Below are positions 49,971 through 61,200 of a DNA stretch of 64,000 nucleotides, one piece after another. Both the position numbers and the translations under genes were made by a program. Position 1 is the stretch's first letter; every line of letters begins with the position of its first letter. Source of the stretch: Triparma columacea (taxonomy: Eukaryota > Sar > Bolidophyceae > Parmales > Triparmaceae); NCBI GenBank assembly GCA_030267965.1, contig BRYA01000271.1, positions 34,622 through 98,621 of the forward strand, written 5' to 3'. The notes under the pieces are model-generated. The model searched no databases. It was not told the DNA's origin and saw nothing but the letters and a program-made list of their open reading frames with translations.

Positions 49971-51752
49971 GTAATGTCCACCTTTTCTTATTCTTTGTTC
50001 GATCGTTTGTAAGTCCAACGGGTTGCTTATGACGGTGTAGTAATTAGGGGCGTCGAGGGGGTTGACGGGAGCGTGGTAAGGCCAGGACCAGGCCTCGGAC
50101 TTTACCTTCTTTACGATGTTCGTAAGCTCCACGTTCAGCTGTTGTGTGTGTGTGTTGTGGGGGTGTGAGGGTTTGTATTAATGATGTTACCTCCGTTTTC
50201 ACGTTCTACCACCAACCCCCCCCCCCCCCTCCTCTCCCCTTCCCTCACCTTAACAGGTTTGACCATCCCCCCCTTCCCTCCCAGATCCGTAACCCTCCAT
50301 CCCGCTTCCTGCACCCCTTCAATCATCATATTCCTCTGCGCATGTTCCGCCATAGCCGTCGCCCCCTTCGGTGTCGCGTTTCTCGTCTGACTTCCTTGGC
50401 TACATCCCTCTTCATCCTCCCCCCCACTCCCTACTCTTCTCGGTGGTTTCGTTTGTGGTGTTCTAACAATATGGCTTTTCGCGACCTTCCTAATCTCCCC
50501 CATGACGAACTCCCGTTGTAGGGATACGACGGCGGAGACGGAGGTGTAGGGGATGGACTTGTGGAGGTAACACTCCATCATTGTGCCGCCGTCGTAGTCC
50601 TTTATTAGACCTAAGTAACGACCACGAGGCATGCTAGGGGGGGGAAGGGAGGGAGGGGGGGGGAGGGGTTTAGGGGTGAAGTGAAGACTTTGCGAAGGGG
50701 GGAAGAGTAGAGAAGCGGGCTTGGTGCGTATAAAGTAACATATGCATCACAAGGATCAATTGGAAAATTGCACACATTGCCCAAACAGAGGGCTAGTGGA
50801 GCTGAATGAGAGTAAAGCTCTTCGATAATTTCGTCACTTGCATATAATTTAGGGGGTGGGAGGAGGGAGAAGGCTTTTTTACTCACGTGATTCCCTTGGT
50901 GAAACCTGTGCATGGTGGGCCGAGAGGTGTAAGTTGTAGGCGTTGGTCAGTGCTGCTTTCCGTCCTTTCAAACCCCCCCCCCCTCGGCAACAAAGTCTCA
51001 CCTAGTTTCTTGAAGTACCCAACAGCGTAGTTATCAGCGTACGTGATAAAGTACTCAATCCCCTCCCTGAGTCCCTGTTCCTTCAGCAGGTTCATAACGA
51101 CGGACCCGTACCCCTTTACCTGCTGGCTAGCCTGCACCGCGCAGAATGCGATCTCTGCGAACTTCTCATCCTTGTACGCACGGTAGCATATACCGCCCAC
51201 CATGGCGCCGGGGGGGGCGGGACTGGGGGCGTGTAGGAGGTTGGTTATGGAGTTTGGGGGACCTGTGGGGTTCAGGTAGAGGATTAGGGACTTGTGACGA
51301 CGGTCGAAGACTAGACGGGTTATGTAGGGACGCGGCATCTTGGGGAGCTGACGGCCGAATATCGACTTGAGCTGGATCAGCTGGGTGAGAACCAGGTCAC
51401 TGGCTCCACTTTGGTTCTGAACGACTGTGAAAGCTAGAGGTACTGTGGTGGAGGTTTGTGGGAGGGGTTTGTACTCTGCTAGTTGTTGTGTAGTCAGTGT
51501 GGAGGTGGTGGTAGTGTTGGTGGTAGTTGTGTTGGTGGCAGTGTTGTTGTTGTTGGTGGTGGTGGTGGTAGTGTTGTTGTCGTCGTTGGTTGTTGTAATT
51601 GGTTGTATTGATGATGTGTCTGATGACGCATTCGATGGTGTCGCTGATGATGCTGATTGTGTAGCAGATTGTGTTGATTGTGATGTAGATTGTGTTGTCT
51701 CTGATTTTATAGTCTCTAATCGTTCAATTTTTACCGTTTGTGACTCATTCAT
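49770..51752 (-). CDS. GCN5: Histone acetyltransferase GCN5 (KAT2) with bromodomain, 4 exons incl. 19-nt microexon
   Basis: Catalytic subunit of SAGA-type complexes, acetylating histone H3. Exons (complement) 51002-51752, 50887-50905 (19 nt), 50249-50633, 49770-50138; 507 residues. A Thr/Asn/Ser-rich N-terminus precedes the GNAT domain: LIQLKSIFGRQLPKMPRPYITRLVFDRRH, MVGGICYRAYKDEKFAEIAFCAV (catalytic Glu), QQVKGYGSVVMNLLKEQG (acetyl-CoA loop), YFITYADNYAVGYFKKL. The microexon supplies GFTKGIT and exon 3 continues MPRGRYLGLIKDYDGGTMMEC, which exactly restores the conserved order. The bromodomain is in the last exon (ELTNIVKKV, SWPYHAPVNPLDAPNYYTVISNPLDLQTIEQRI, NCKIFNPY). Without the microexon the reading frame fails. 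Confidence 0.92.
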
Positions 51753-51943
51753 AAGATTATTATGACTTATATCGCTGTATGTATGTGTATGTAGTGTTAG
51801 TTATCGTATATTGTAAGGAGGAGGGATAAAAATGAAGGAAATGAAATGACGGGGAGAGACTCCTTTTTTATAGGACTCATTTTATCCCTTAAACACACAC
51901 AACCCATACACACAAACTTACCTATGATCATTACCATCACTTG

Positions 51944-52270
51944 ATGATGGAGCTTTTCGCTTCAAACCCGCACTATCATTCATATTTAGAATATGGGAAG
52001 AAAGGAGGAAAATTGGAGGAAAATATGGCGAAAAAGGCGACTTAGAGCCTCTTTTTTTGGAACTCCATTCACTACCTCGCTGCGCTCCCCTACGACCTCT
52101 GTTCTCAAAATTCTCCGGTGCAAAAGAAGCTGTCTGAGCCAGCTTTTTCTAGTAGTTTCGCGACGTTACATGAGGAGAAAAAGCAAAGCCCTGTGGAGGA
52201 AACAAAGTGGAAGTCCGAAAAAAAAGAGAAGAAGGAGAAGTTTCGAAGACAAATCCAACTCCATGCTCAC
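51944..52270 (+). pseudogene. Coding-like frame interrupted by one TAG, upstream of TMEM65-GAF
   Basis: Starting at ATG 51944, a 109-codon frame reads MMELFASNPHYHSYLEYGKK..., meets a single TAG (52043-52045), and continues SLFFWNSIHYLAALPYDLC, KKLSEPAFSSSFATLHEE, KKEKKEKFRRQIQLHAHL to TAA. Amino-acid usage looks protein-like on both sides of the stop, more so than the frame at 51993 used in the TMEM65 model. It may be a pseudogene, a gene fragment, an alternative N-terminus with a missed splice site (AG acceptor at 52043-52045), or chance. Confidence 0.3.
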
Positions 52271-53731
52271 CTTTAAACGCAACCCACGATTAATATCATC
52301 AATATGTAGATTTAATATGCAAAGTAAGTTTACCACATTTAGTACCATATCTTCATTAGGCGCTCATTAAGAGAGATTTATACACAACCCTCCATATGCC
52401 TTAAGTGCATTTCAAAGATTCTCTGCGTATAACTACGCACCAACAATATCAAATACGATTAGATTACCTTCAATCATACAAAATATACACAACTTAACCC
52501 CCTAACCAAACGATACAACAAACTTTACACCACACCAAACAATAATACCCTAACCCCCCCCTTCCCTCGAAAATCCTATCGCATATAGAAGTCCCATCTC
52601 TCCCCCCCTCAACCTCTCCTCGTAACTTCTCCTCCTCATCCCCTCCCCCCTCCCGTCCAAGTAACCCCGAGCTCCGTCAACTCTTCGTTCACGCTATGAT
52701 GCCAATGATAGGGTTTGGAATAATGGATAACTTCATAATGATCCAAGCCGGTGATTACATCGACAACACCTTCGGCGCCACCCTCGGTATCGCCACTCTC
52801 ACAGCCGCCGCTTTCGGCCAGGTTTTCTCCGATGTGTCAGGGGTACTCTTTGGAGGCGTCGTTGAAAGAGGGGTTAGTAAATTAGGTATACGACCACCTG
52901 ATATATCCGCCGCACAAAGGACTTTAGGGGTTTGTAAGAACGTTATCATCGCGGGGAGCGTTGTGGGGGTCACGGTAGGGTGTCTGCTGGGGGCGAGCTG
53001 CCTGCTTTTCATGGATTTGAACGCGAGCGAAAGGAAGAAAAAAGCTAAGGAGGTAAGAGGGGGGGAAGGGGAGAGGAGGAGGGGAGGAGGGGAGGGAGTG
53101 GGTGGGAGTGGGGGAGAGATTGACAGAGATTGGTTGTGACAGAGATTTACAGATAGAGAGAGAGAAATGGTCGAGACATTTCCCGACTCGCTTGCCTCCA
53201 CATTATAGCATTCCCTATTAATCCCAACCCCCCTCCCCCCCCCCCCTCTCCACCCCTCAGCTCGATACCATCCTCGAGACGATAATGAATCACGGCGACG
53301 AGGTAATAGAGGCCGAGCGTTGTTCCGTATTCTGGGTCGACGCTTCAAAGAAGGAGCTCTGGTCCCGCTACGCTTCCGGTGTCGACAGCTCGGGGCCGAA
53401 CGCGACCATCTTCACAGTACCGCTGCACAAGTCGATCGTGGGGAGCGCGGCTGTTAAGAGGGAAGTGGTACATGTACCTGACGTTACGAAGGACAAGAGG
53501 TTCGCGGGGAGGCAAAGCATATCAGGGTTCTCGTGCAGGTCCATACTCTGCGCTCCAGTGTTCGATAAGGGCACGGGGGAGGTTATCGCGGTGGTGGAAT
53601 TCTTGAACAAGAAAAGCAAGAAGGGGGAAAAGGAGATGGGGTTCACGGAGAACGATGAGAAACTGGCGAAAATGCTGGCGTATCATGTGGGGATATTCAC
53701 ACAGAGAATCAACGACGAGGAGGACGATTGA
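51993..53731 (+). CDS. TMEM65-like membrane protein fused to a cyclic-nucleotide-type GAF domain
   Basis: Best model: exons 51993-52323, 52589-53052, 53261-53731 (421 residues). Exons 2-3 are secure; exon 1 rests on a perfect GTAAGT donor and matching phase, and its Arg/Lys-rich product is not recognised. Residues from SNPELRQLFVHAMMPMIGFGIMDN through AGDYIDNTFG, LTAAAFGQVFSDVSGVLF and NVIIAGSVVGVTVGCLLG are TMEM65 (three hydrophobic helices; mitochondrial inner membrane in animals). The third exon is a complete GAF domain: ILETIMNHGDEVIEAERCSVFWVD, LHKSIVGSAAVKREVVHVPDV, FSCRSILCAPVFD, VIAVVEFLNKKSKKG and FTENDEKLAKMLA. It contains the NKx(n)FxxxDE signature of cGMP/cAMP-binding GAF domains. 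Fusion of these two families is not one I know. Confidence 0.78.
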
Positions 53732-53923
53732 GCAACAAAAAGGGGACCCTCTAACTTGGGAAGGGGGGGGGTTTTGGGAAGGAGGAGGGGGAGGGAAGGG
53801 TGGGGGTGTTGGGGCAGGGTGTTTTTAGATAATCCTTCCTAAACAGAGATACTCTCCCACGGTTTCTGAACAAACGCAACGCAACTATTTCATCTTCCAT
53901 TCGTCAACAGCCGTCGGTATAAA

Positions 53924-56200
53924 TCAAAGGTTCTGTCTCCATGTAGCCGTAGCCCTCCTCCCTCCCATTCCCCCAACCATAAGGTCTCTCGTGTTAAGGT
54001 GTACCGGCCTATCATGTGCCGTCCTCCTCTTTTTAATTTCGTCCATATCGTCCAGTTCCTCCACCGTAAGCGCCCTCGCCCCGCTGGCCTTCGTGTCCCC
54101 CGTTAGCCTCTCGAAGTCTCTAGCCTTGCCGTACTTCCTTTCGCTAATCCCCCTTGCCGCGCCCCTGAGTTTGGCCTCCCTGGCCTCGCGGCCCCTCTCT
54201 TTCTCCTCCTTTGCCCTCTTCCTTTGTCTGGCTGCCTTCATCTCCTGGTCCCTCCTCTGTTCCAGTTCCTCCTTCGTTAGTTGCCTGTGCCTTGCACCGG
54301 CTGCGGCCATAACCTCGATCCTCCGAGTCCGCTCTTTGTCCCGAACCTTCTGCTGCTTGTAGTCGTTTACGGCGGCCCTGCGGAACTGGTTCTCCTGCAT
54401 TCTCTTCTCCCACTGGAGCTGCTTCTCCTGCTCCCCCGCTTCCCTCTCGGCCTCCCTGGCAGACCTCTCCGAGGCCTTCTGCTCCCTCCACAGCCTGATA
54501 GCCTCCTTCTTGTCGGCCTCTGCCTTTCGGAGAGACTCTGAAGTCACACCTGGTGGGGGAGCGGGTACGTTCTGATGGTGGAGGAGAAAGGCGGTCGGTC
54601 GGAGAGGTGGTGAGTAGAGGCTACCGACGAAGGAGGAGAGAGAGAGAGAGAGACCGCACTTACCTCCTTTTCCCTCTGCTCCTGCTCGTCGAGCTCCGCC
54701 TTAACCTTCCTGTCCCTCTCCTCGTTCTTCTTCCTTCTCCACTGCAAGCTTAGCTCCTTCTTCCTCCTAACCCTCGCCTCGTGTTGCATGTACCAAGCCG
54801 CGTGACCTAGGACCTCGTCGTCCCCCCGTTTACGGAGGACCGCGCTGCAGAACGAACGGCAGGCCTGGACGATGGAGTCGATGTCGGAACCACAACGGGT
54901 CCAGGCCTTGAGGAAATAGGAGTGCTCGTCAGCGTTCCAGTTACCAGTCTGCAGGAGAGATTGGGACAAGCCGATAGTGCTGTTAGGGTTACTTGTGTGG
55001 CGAGAGAAGCGGGTCATCACCCCGCGAGATTGTTTTTCGCCCCTTCTAAGTCCTAAGTCCAACCTCACCTTTCCGCCGTCCCTCGCAATCATCTTGTCAA
55101 TCTTGGCAGCCTGGAGAGCGAAGGATTCCAGAGACGCCGTCTCAAGGGGAGGGGGTGGTAGGGCTGCCATTCCTCTCGCCGTCGTTGACGAGGCCGTCGA
55201 AAACGTGGAGGTGTCGCAGTCGTTATCTGCGGGGGTTGAGCCTGGGGCGAACTCCTTCATTTCGATTACCTCGGATCGGGGGGAGGGCACGTGGATGTCG
55301 TTGGAGGAGAGGGGGTTGGCGGGGGCGGTGGAGGGGTCCGACCGGTTGCGCTCCCAGCGCTCGAACTTCTCGGCAGAGGCCTCAACGAACTGGGACAAGG
55401 CGCGGTACTCCTGGTCTAGGCGGAGGGCCTCCACGCGGATCTTGTCGGAGACAATGACAACCTGCGCGCGGGGGGGGGGGGGGTGAGGGGACGGGGGGGA
55501 AGGGCCAGCATCGAAAGGAAGACTCACCTCCTTCTCATAACTCTCCACTGCCCTCTCACAGGACTGCAACGGGGAGGAGGAACGGCGGGTTAAGGTTGGG
55601 ACTGGTAATCGGAAGTACACGATGAAAGTGATATTCGTTGTAGAATGTCAAGCCGATCCCCCTCCAAAGTACTGCAACCTCCCCACCTCCCCTCACCTTG
55701 TTCAATTCCCTCAACCTCTTGTCACTGGAAACATCGCCGATCTCCGAAAGCGTGGCAAGAGCTGTCCTGGCATGGGAGCGGAGGCACCCTATTTTATCCT
55801 TGTAGTAGGCCTGAGAGGCTGAGGCAGTGAGGTGAGAGTTTTGACCTCCCCGAGTTGCCAACTTTGCACCCTGGTTCATGCCCTTCATGCCGTACTTCTC
55901 CATCAACGGATCGCACTCGGCGGTCAACGCCCGAACTCTCTTGGCTATCGACTTGTTATCCTCAAGCCAAGCCGCCATGGCCTTCTTCTTCTCAGTTCTG
56001 GTGGGTCGAGCCCATTTTGAACTTCTCTTTGGGGCAGGACTGAACTCAGGGGAGGACATGCTGGAGTTAGCGTTAGGGGGAGGTGTCTGGGTCGCCGGGG
56101 GGGAGGGCGATGCGGGGCGAGGGGGGGGGGAAGGCATCATTGTCATGTGGGGTTTCAAAATTGGGAGATTTCGGATGTTCTGCTGGTTTTCAGACTGCAT
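53924..56200 (-). CDS. Coiled-coil protein of the CCDC112/CCDC148 type, 5 exons
   Basis: Probable centrosome/cilium-associated coiled-coil protein. Exons (complement) 55697-56200, 55528-55563 (36 nt), 55069-55461, 54664-54948, 53924-54535; 609 residues. N-terminus Pro/Ser-rich, then basic helices (RTEKKKAMAAWLEDNKSIAKR). Exon 4 has the family hallmark: FLKAWTRCGSDIDSIV, RKRGDDEVLGHAAWYMQHEARVRRKK, LQWRRKKNEERDRK. Exon 5 is a long charged coiled coil (KKEAIRLWREQKASERSAREAE...) with a C-terminal HLNTRDLMVGGMG. The last acceptor was placed at 54536 (CTTCAGAG) because it keeps frame with the GTAAGT donor at 54663. The start could also be the ATG at 56146. A flagellar role fits the carboxypeptidase elsewhere in the window but is inference. 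Confidence 0.78.
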
Positions 56201-56284
56201 CCGAAGACTGCATCCGAAGACCGCATGAAGAAGGTCTGCACCTCAGAATTTGCTTGCATTTGTGAAAAAAGCATCCAAACGAAC

Positions 56285-57729
56285 ATGTCAGCTGAAACAG
56301 CGTGCCGATCATCGGCACCATCCAAAACACTTCCACCCTATGCTACTGGAAATGAATGCGCAACGCCCCAAGAGGTTACAGTCATCTCAGAAAACGATGC
56401 AGCACCTTCAAGGGTTACTTCTACCTCCAAAGCTTCCACATCTCCGTCAATCAACAATAGCAGTAGCAGCAGGTGAGATAGCACACCGGATTCCCTCACT
56501 GTTTTAAATCAACACTGACCGACACAACTCCCTTTTCCCCCCAGCCCCTCGATTGCTTGCACATTTCCGGGCTGTACTAAAATCTTCACACTGCGCTCGA
56601 ACATGCGCAGGCATCTCTTCACCCACACCACTCCGCCTCAGCACCAGTGTGCCGAGTGCCCAGCGGCCTTCCATCGGCGTGCTGACCTGAACACACATAT
56701 GAGGGTCCACACAGGAGAGGTGAGTGTTATTGACGACGATCAGATCGCCCTTCCGTTGGTTGGTTTCCTCGATTGGATTTCTCTGTTGGTTTTACTGGGG
56801 TTGTCTGTTGGTGTTGAGTTCCTCTGTCGGCGTTGAGTTCCTCTGTCGGTGTTGGTTTCTTCCGTCTTGTCGCTTCCTCCATTGCTTCCTCCATTGCTTC
56901 CTCCATCGCTTCCTCCCTAGCTCCTCCCTGCCTGCTACTTCTACCCCTTCTTTGCTTATCCCTGCACGTCCCCCCGCCGCTTTGCCACGCTCACTCCCAC
57001 CTCCGCCCTCGCCCGCCCCTAACCGCACCCCCCAACCCCCACCCCCCATCTCCCACCCCGCATCCTCCACCCGCACAGAAACCGAAAGAATGCAAAGAAT
57101 GCGGGAGGAGATTTGCGAGGGGTAGCGACCTTAGGTCCCACGAGAGGACGCACATGGGGGTGAAGAGATGGAAGTGCGAGGTGAGAATGGGCAACAAACA
57201 AGTTGATGGATGGTTGTACAACAATAAGCGAAAGAGTGCAGCGAGGACCCTTGCTACGGCCACTCAACGCACTACGAAACTAACTCTATTCTCCATTCGC
57301 TCATCGCAGTGTGGTAAGGAATTTAGCAGGCGCTTTGACCTGAGAAAGCACAAGGCTAGGTGCGAAGTCTTGATCGTGGCAGGGGGAGGGAAACTTGGGG
57401 GGGCCGGCAGGGTGGGGTTGGCCAACGGCAGCCGCCTTTATCCTAAGGTACCAGCAGTGATCAGTGTAGACACCAGCTTTTTCGAAAACAACTCCTACAT
57501 TTGCGGAGTGATTAGTGACGTTGACACTGAATACGCCATTGAGAGGGGACTAGGGGGGGAGCAGAAAACTGGAGGAATGACCCCAACAGTCATTAGCGGG
57601 AGCGAGAGCGACGGAGAAGGGGTGCCAGGAGGGGGGGGCAGTCTGAGCGAACAGGGTAAATCGACATCCATTCGAGAGGAGGATATCAAGGCAGGAGAAG
57701 CGCTTCTGGGTTTGATGACGCGCAGCTAG
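56285..57729 (+). CDS. C2H2 zinc-finger protein, 4 exons
   Basis: Probable DNA-binding transcription factor, 294 residues. Exons 56285-56472, 56545-56719, 57079-57180, 57310-57729. A Ser/Thr-rich N-terminus is followed by four fingers: CTFPGCTKIFTLRSNMRRHLFTH, CAECPAAFHRRADLNTHMRVH, CKECGRRFARGSDLRSHERTH and CEVC-type finger 4, whose first Cys (KWKC) and second Cys (CGKEF) are split by intron 3. Linkers are TFIIIA-like (HTGE, HMGVKRW). The C-terminal ~110 residues are acidic/Gly-rich without a recognised domain. Intron 2 (56720-57078) is long and holds CTTCCTCCATTG tandem repeats. It starts 84 nt from the divergent CCDC112-like gene. Confidence 0.85.
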
Positions 57730-58268
57730 TGAAGAACGCAACCTAGCTTTTACATTGAGAAACTATCGTTTTTATAAATCTTTCAATGGGTGCATAACCC
57801 TATATTTACTTCTCTCCCACTTTTGAGGGACTGAGGAAGACATATTTTTCTGGCTTGGCAAGTTATAATTACATTCTTTTTCGTACTGCTGGCCATCCTT
57901 AACTTAATACTTCACACCAAAACGAATTTGGATCGCCTGCGTGACTGTGAGAGATTTAGAGCAGGCAGGTGTATTTCGAGAAGTCATTAGGAACAGGGAC
58001 TTTGTGAAGAAAGGGAGTGGATAGGACGAAAGAAGGTAAGGGTTGTATAGAAGGCGAGGGCGGATGAGGTGTATTGTTGGGGAGGGAGGATACGCGGGGG
58101 AGGGGCGGGAGGGAGGACACAACAGCTTCCCAACTTCCTTGGGGATTTGGACCCCTGAGCAATTAAAAGAATATTGCGGCAGCAGCGGCGACGTATATGC
58201 GCAAATAGTATTCATCTCGGCTCACTCAACATCTTCATCGTGTTTGCCCCTCACGCTTTCGCAGGCTG
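57730..58268. other. Intergenic region upstream of the START-XK gene
   Basis: 539 nt. The first ~180 nt are AT-rich 3' UTR. The frame 58043-58282 lacks supporting features. A CTTTCGCAG sequence directly before GCTGATGACC (58256-58264) resembles a splice acceptor, so a 5'-UTR exon or an upstream coding exon somewhere in 58040-58200 is possible. No other gene is supported. Confidence 0.45.
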
Positions 58269-61200
58269 ATGACCGACAGTGAGATGGATCTAACCATTCT
58301 CCTGAAGCAGAGGGACAAGGAGATAGCTGGATTGAAGGCCAACTTAAGGGCAACAAAGGCTCAACATACTGCCGATCTTGCGTCTACAGCAGCGGCAGCC
58401 AATGACCTTGTTGCCGCCGTCAAGGGCACTGCACACGATGGCACAACCGCTGACATTGTCAGTGCTGCAACTGACCTTGCTGTTCTCCTTGCCGCTTCCG
58501 TTGATTTTGCCGCGGATCAGTCTGATATTGTTGGGGATGCTGAGGCAACCGAAGACCACGAAACTGCCGCTGATGTCGTTAAGGCAAATGACTATGCTGT
58601 CAACCTTGGGGCAGCTGCTGATATTGATAGGTCTCATGGAGACGCCGGACGAGGTGAGTTCGCGTCGGGGGTGAGATGAGAAGGTTGCCAATTTGGTAGC
58701 GCAGTGAGAAAAAGATAGGTCGTAGGGAAGACTGATGAAATGATTAACAAAAGCTCAAAATACATCAACATTTCCACATCCGCAGAATCTGAAAATGATC
58801 ATGGGGAAGCCAGACGAGGTAAGTAAACATCGAGAGCTTGAGGAGGAAAAGAACATCTTTATACTTTAGGAGAGGACAGGAGATGTGTGGGAGGACAAGA
58901 CGAACTTTGCCACTTTTACTCACTTTTCCGTCTCTGTCATTTCCTCTGCAGCAACTGAAATGTCACATGAGGACGCCGGAAGAGGTAAGTTGTGCGTTGA
59001 GCGCCGGATAAAAAAATACATATTAATACTCTAGGCGAGAGCGGGAGAGTCGCGGGAGGGCGCGTTGAAACTTTGTAATTTGTTCTCACTTTTGCAACAA
59101 CGTTGTCCCCTTCGCAGACGCTAAATCTAAAAGCTCTCACGAGGACGCTGGACAAGACCGAGGTAAGTTCGTTTCAGGGGGTTGTATGGGGGGAGACCCT
59201 TGATATTCTACACAGAAACGCGCGCCGGTCTGCGGCGACCGCATGGGATCCGTCCCCGGCGGCCGTGTGGGGTCCATCTGCGGCAACCGCGTGGGGCGCT
59301 TCTACGGCGACCGCATGCATCATGGAGTGGAATTCTTTTTCATTTTGACTAACAAACGTCATAATCGCAATTACCGCAGACTCTGAAAATGGTCATGAGG
59401 ACGTCGCCGGTCTGGTTGTAGACAGTAATAATATTAGTGCCGTGCAGCCGTCCGCCGGCCGTACGACCGCCCCTTCGACCTTACCAATGAATCCTGACAG
59501 CTTTGTAAACGTTGCAAAGACGGAGGAGGAAATCGAAAGATTAGCGAACCTCGTCAATGCTCAAGGGATAGAAATTGCCGAGCTCAAGGCATCCGCGGTG
59601 AGGGTCGCCGCTGAACACCTCTTTGAGATAAAGAACCTAAAAGATCTCAACGACAAGTTGATGAAGGAGAACGATGCGCTCAGGTCTGCTGCAGAAGAGA
59701 TGGGCACTGCAGCACTAACAAAAGCTTCTTCTTCATCAGACTCAGAGGACTACGAGCGAATTCTCACTGAAGATTACGGCAATGGGGGGCTCGACAAAGA
59801 AGAGGATATCGTACGCGACATGGACGACGACGTCAAGATCGGGCATGTTGAGACTGATGGAGGTAGAGAGGAGGGGCTGACTACATCCGGAGGCACTGCC
59901 CAGGACGGTGTGCCAAAAGAACACCCTAAAATCAAGAGCAACGATGAGATTGACAAGGAGGCACTCATGGCCCTTGCAAATATAATAAAGAACGAGCCAC
60001 AAAATTATACAGATGAGGAGGAGAGGGCAATCAAGGAGGGCAAGGAATTCTACATGAAATGCAAGGCAAGCAAGACCTTCAAAGATGTGAAGTGTCCAGA
60101 TCCCAAGGTGAAAATGAAAACTGTGCACCTTGATGGCGAAAGCCTTGTGATCGGTATGGCCGAGGCAGTTGTAGATGCTTCCTTCGAAGAATGTGTGGCT
60201 TATGATTTCATCAAGGATTCAAAGGAGAGAAAGGCCAAGCTTGGAAAGAAGTACAAGGCGATCGAAACAAAGAAAGTGAATGACCACTCACAACTTTATT
60301 TAAACAGGAGGAGTCTTGGGGTGCGAGGATTTTCTGATAGGGAGTGGAGAAGCTTTATTTGCTGGCAAAAGGAGGAAGGAGACAAGGTCTGTTGGACTGT
60401 GTACAAAGACACCAACCTGTTGGATAACGACTTCCCATTGAGTGCAGGTATTGAACAAGCAAAATTTGGAATAGCTCGTGCAAAAACAGGAATTGCATGC
60501 TTCCCATTGACCTCTGGGACTGTTCTTGCATCTGCAATGACTACCTGGATGTTTCAAGCGCTACCAACTGATAAGGGAACCCCTCAGTGCCGCGTCACAT
60601 TTGCTGCTAGGGTTGATATCAAGGGTTCTATGGGTTCTGTGCCCAACTTTGTCATGAATCACTTTTCATCTAATTATGCAAATAATATTATTGACATCAG
60701 GAACAAGTTTGCAAAAACCGATGATGAGAAGGACTCAATTACACGAGAGTTGCTTGCCAAAGTTATAAAAAATGAGCAGCAAACTTATACAGAAGAGGAG
60801 GAAAAGGCAATCCAGAGAGGCAAGGAGTTCTACAAGAAGTGTAAGGAAGGAACTGGGGCGTATGAACTCGAAAGCCCAGATTTTTGTGTTGCGATGAGGG
60901 GCTCCCATATTGTTGGAGATTCCCATGGTGTTGGAATAGCAACTACAATAGTAGATGCAAGTGTTTATGAATGCGCAGCACAAAAGATTACAGACCTCAA
61001 CAACCGCTATACAATGAAATCACTAAAACAATATGGTATAGTTGGCTTCACTGTGAAGAACATCAACAATCACTCACTTTACTACTTCTCCACAAATGAT
61101 CTTGGCATTCCTGGATTTGCTTACAGGGACTTCAGAACCAAGGTGACATGGAAAAGGGAAACCGTGGACGGCAGAGATGTTGTGTGGATTAATACCCAGA

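Noticed and set aside
49724..49981. 85-codon minus-strand frame spanning the GCN5 3' duplication
   Set aside because: Arises by reading out of frame across the duplication junction; only the 49770-50138 exon gives a bromodomain.
54977..55486. 169-codon plus-strand frame over the CCDC112-like gene
   Set aside because: Antisense shadow; the minus strand has the family hallmark and splice continuity.
58043..58282. 79-codon frame upstream of the START-XK gene
   Set aside because: No homology, runs over the ATG of the real first exon in another frame; kept only as a possible untranslated exon.
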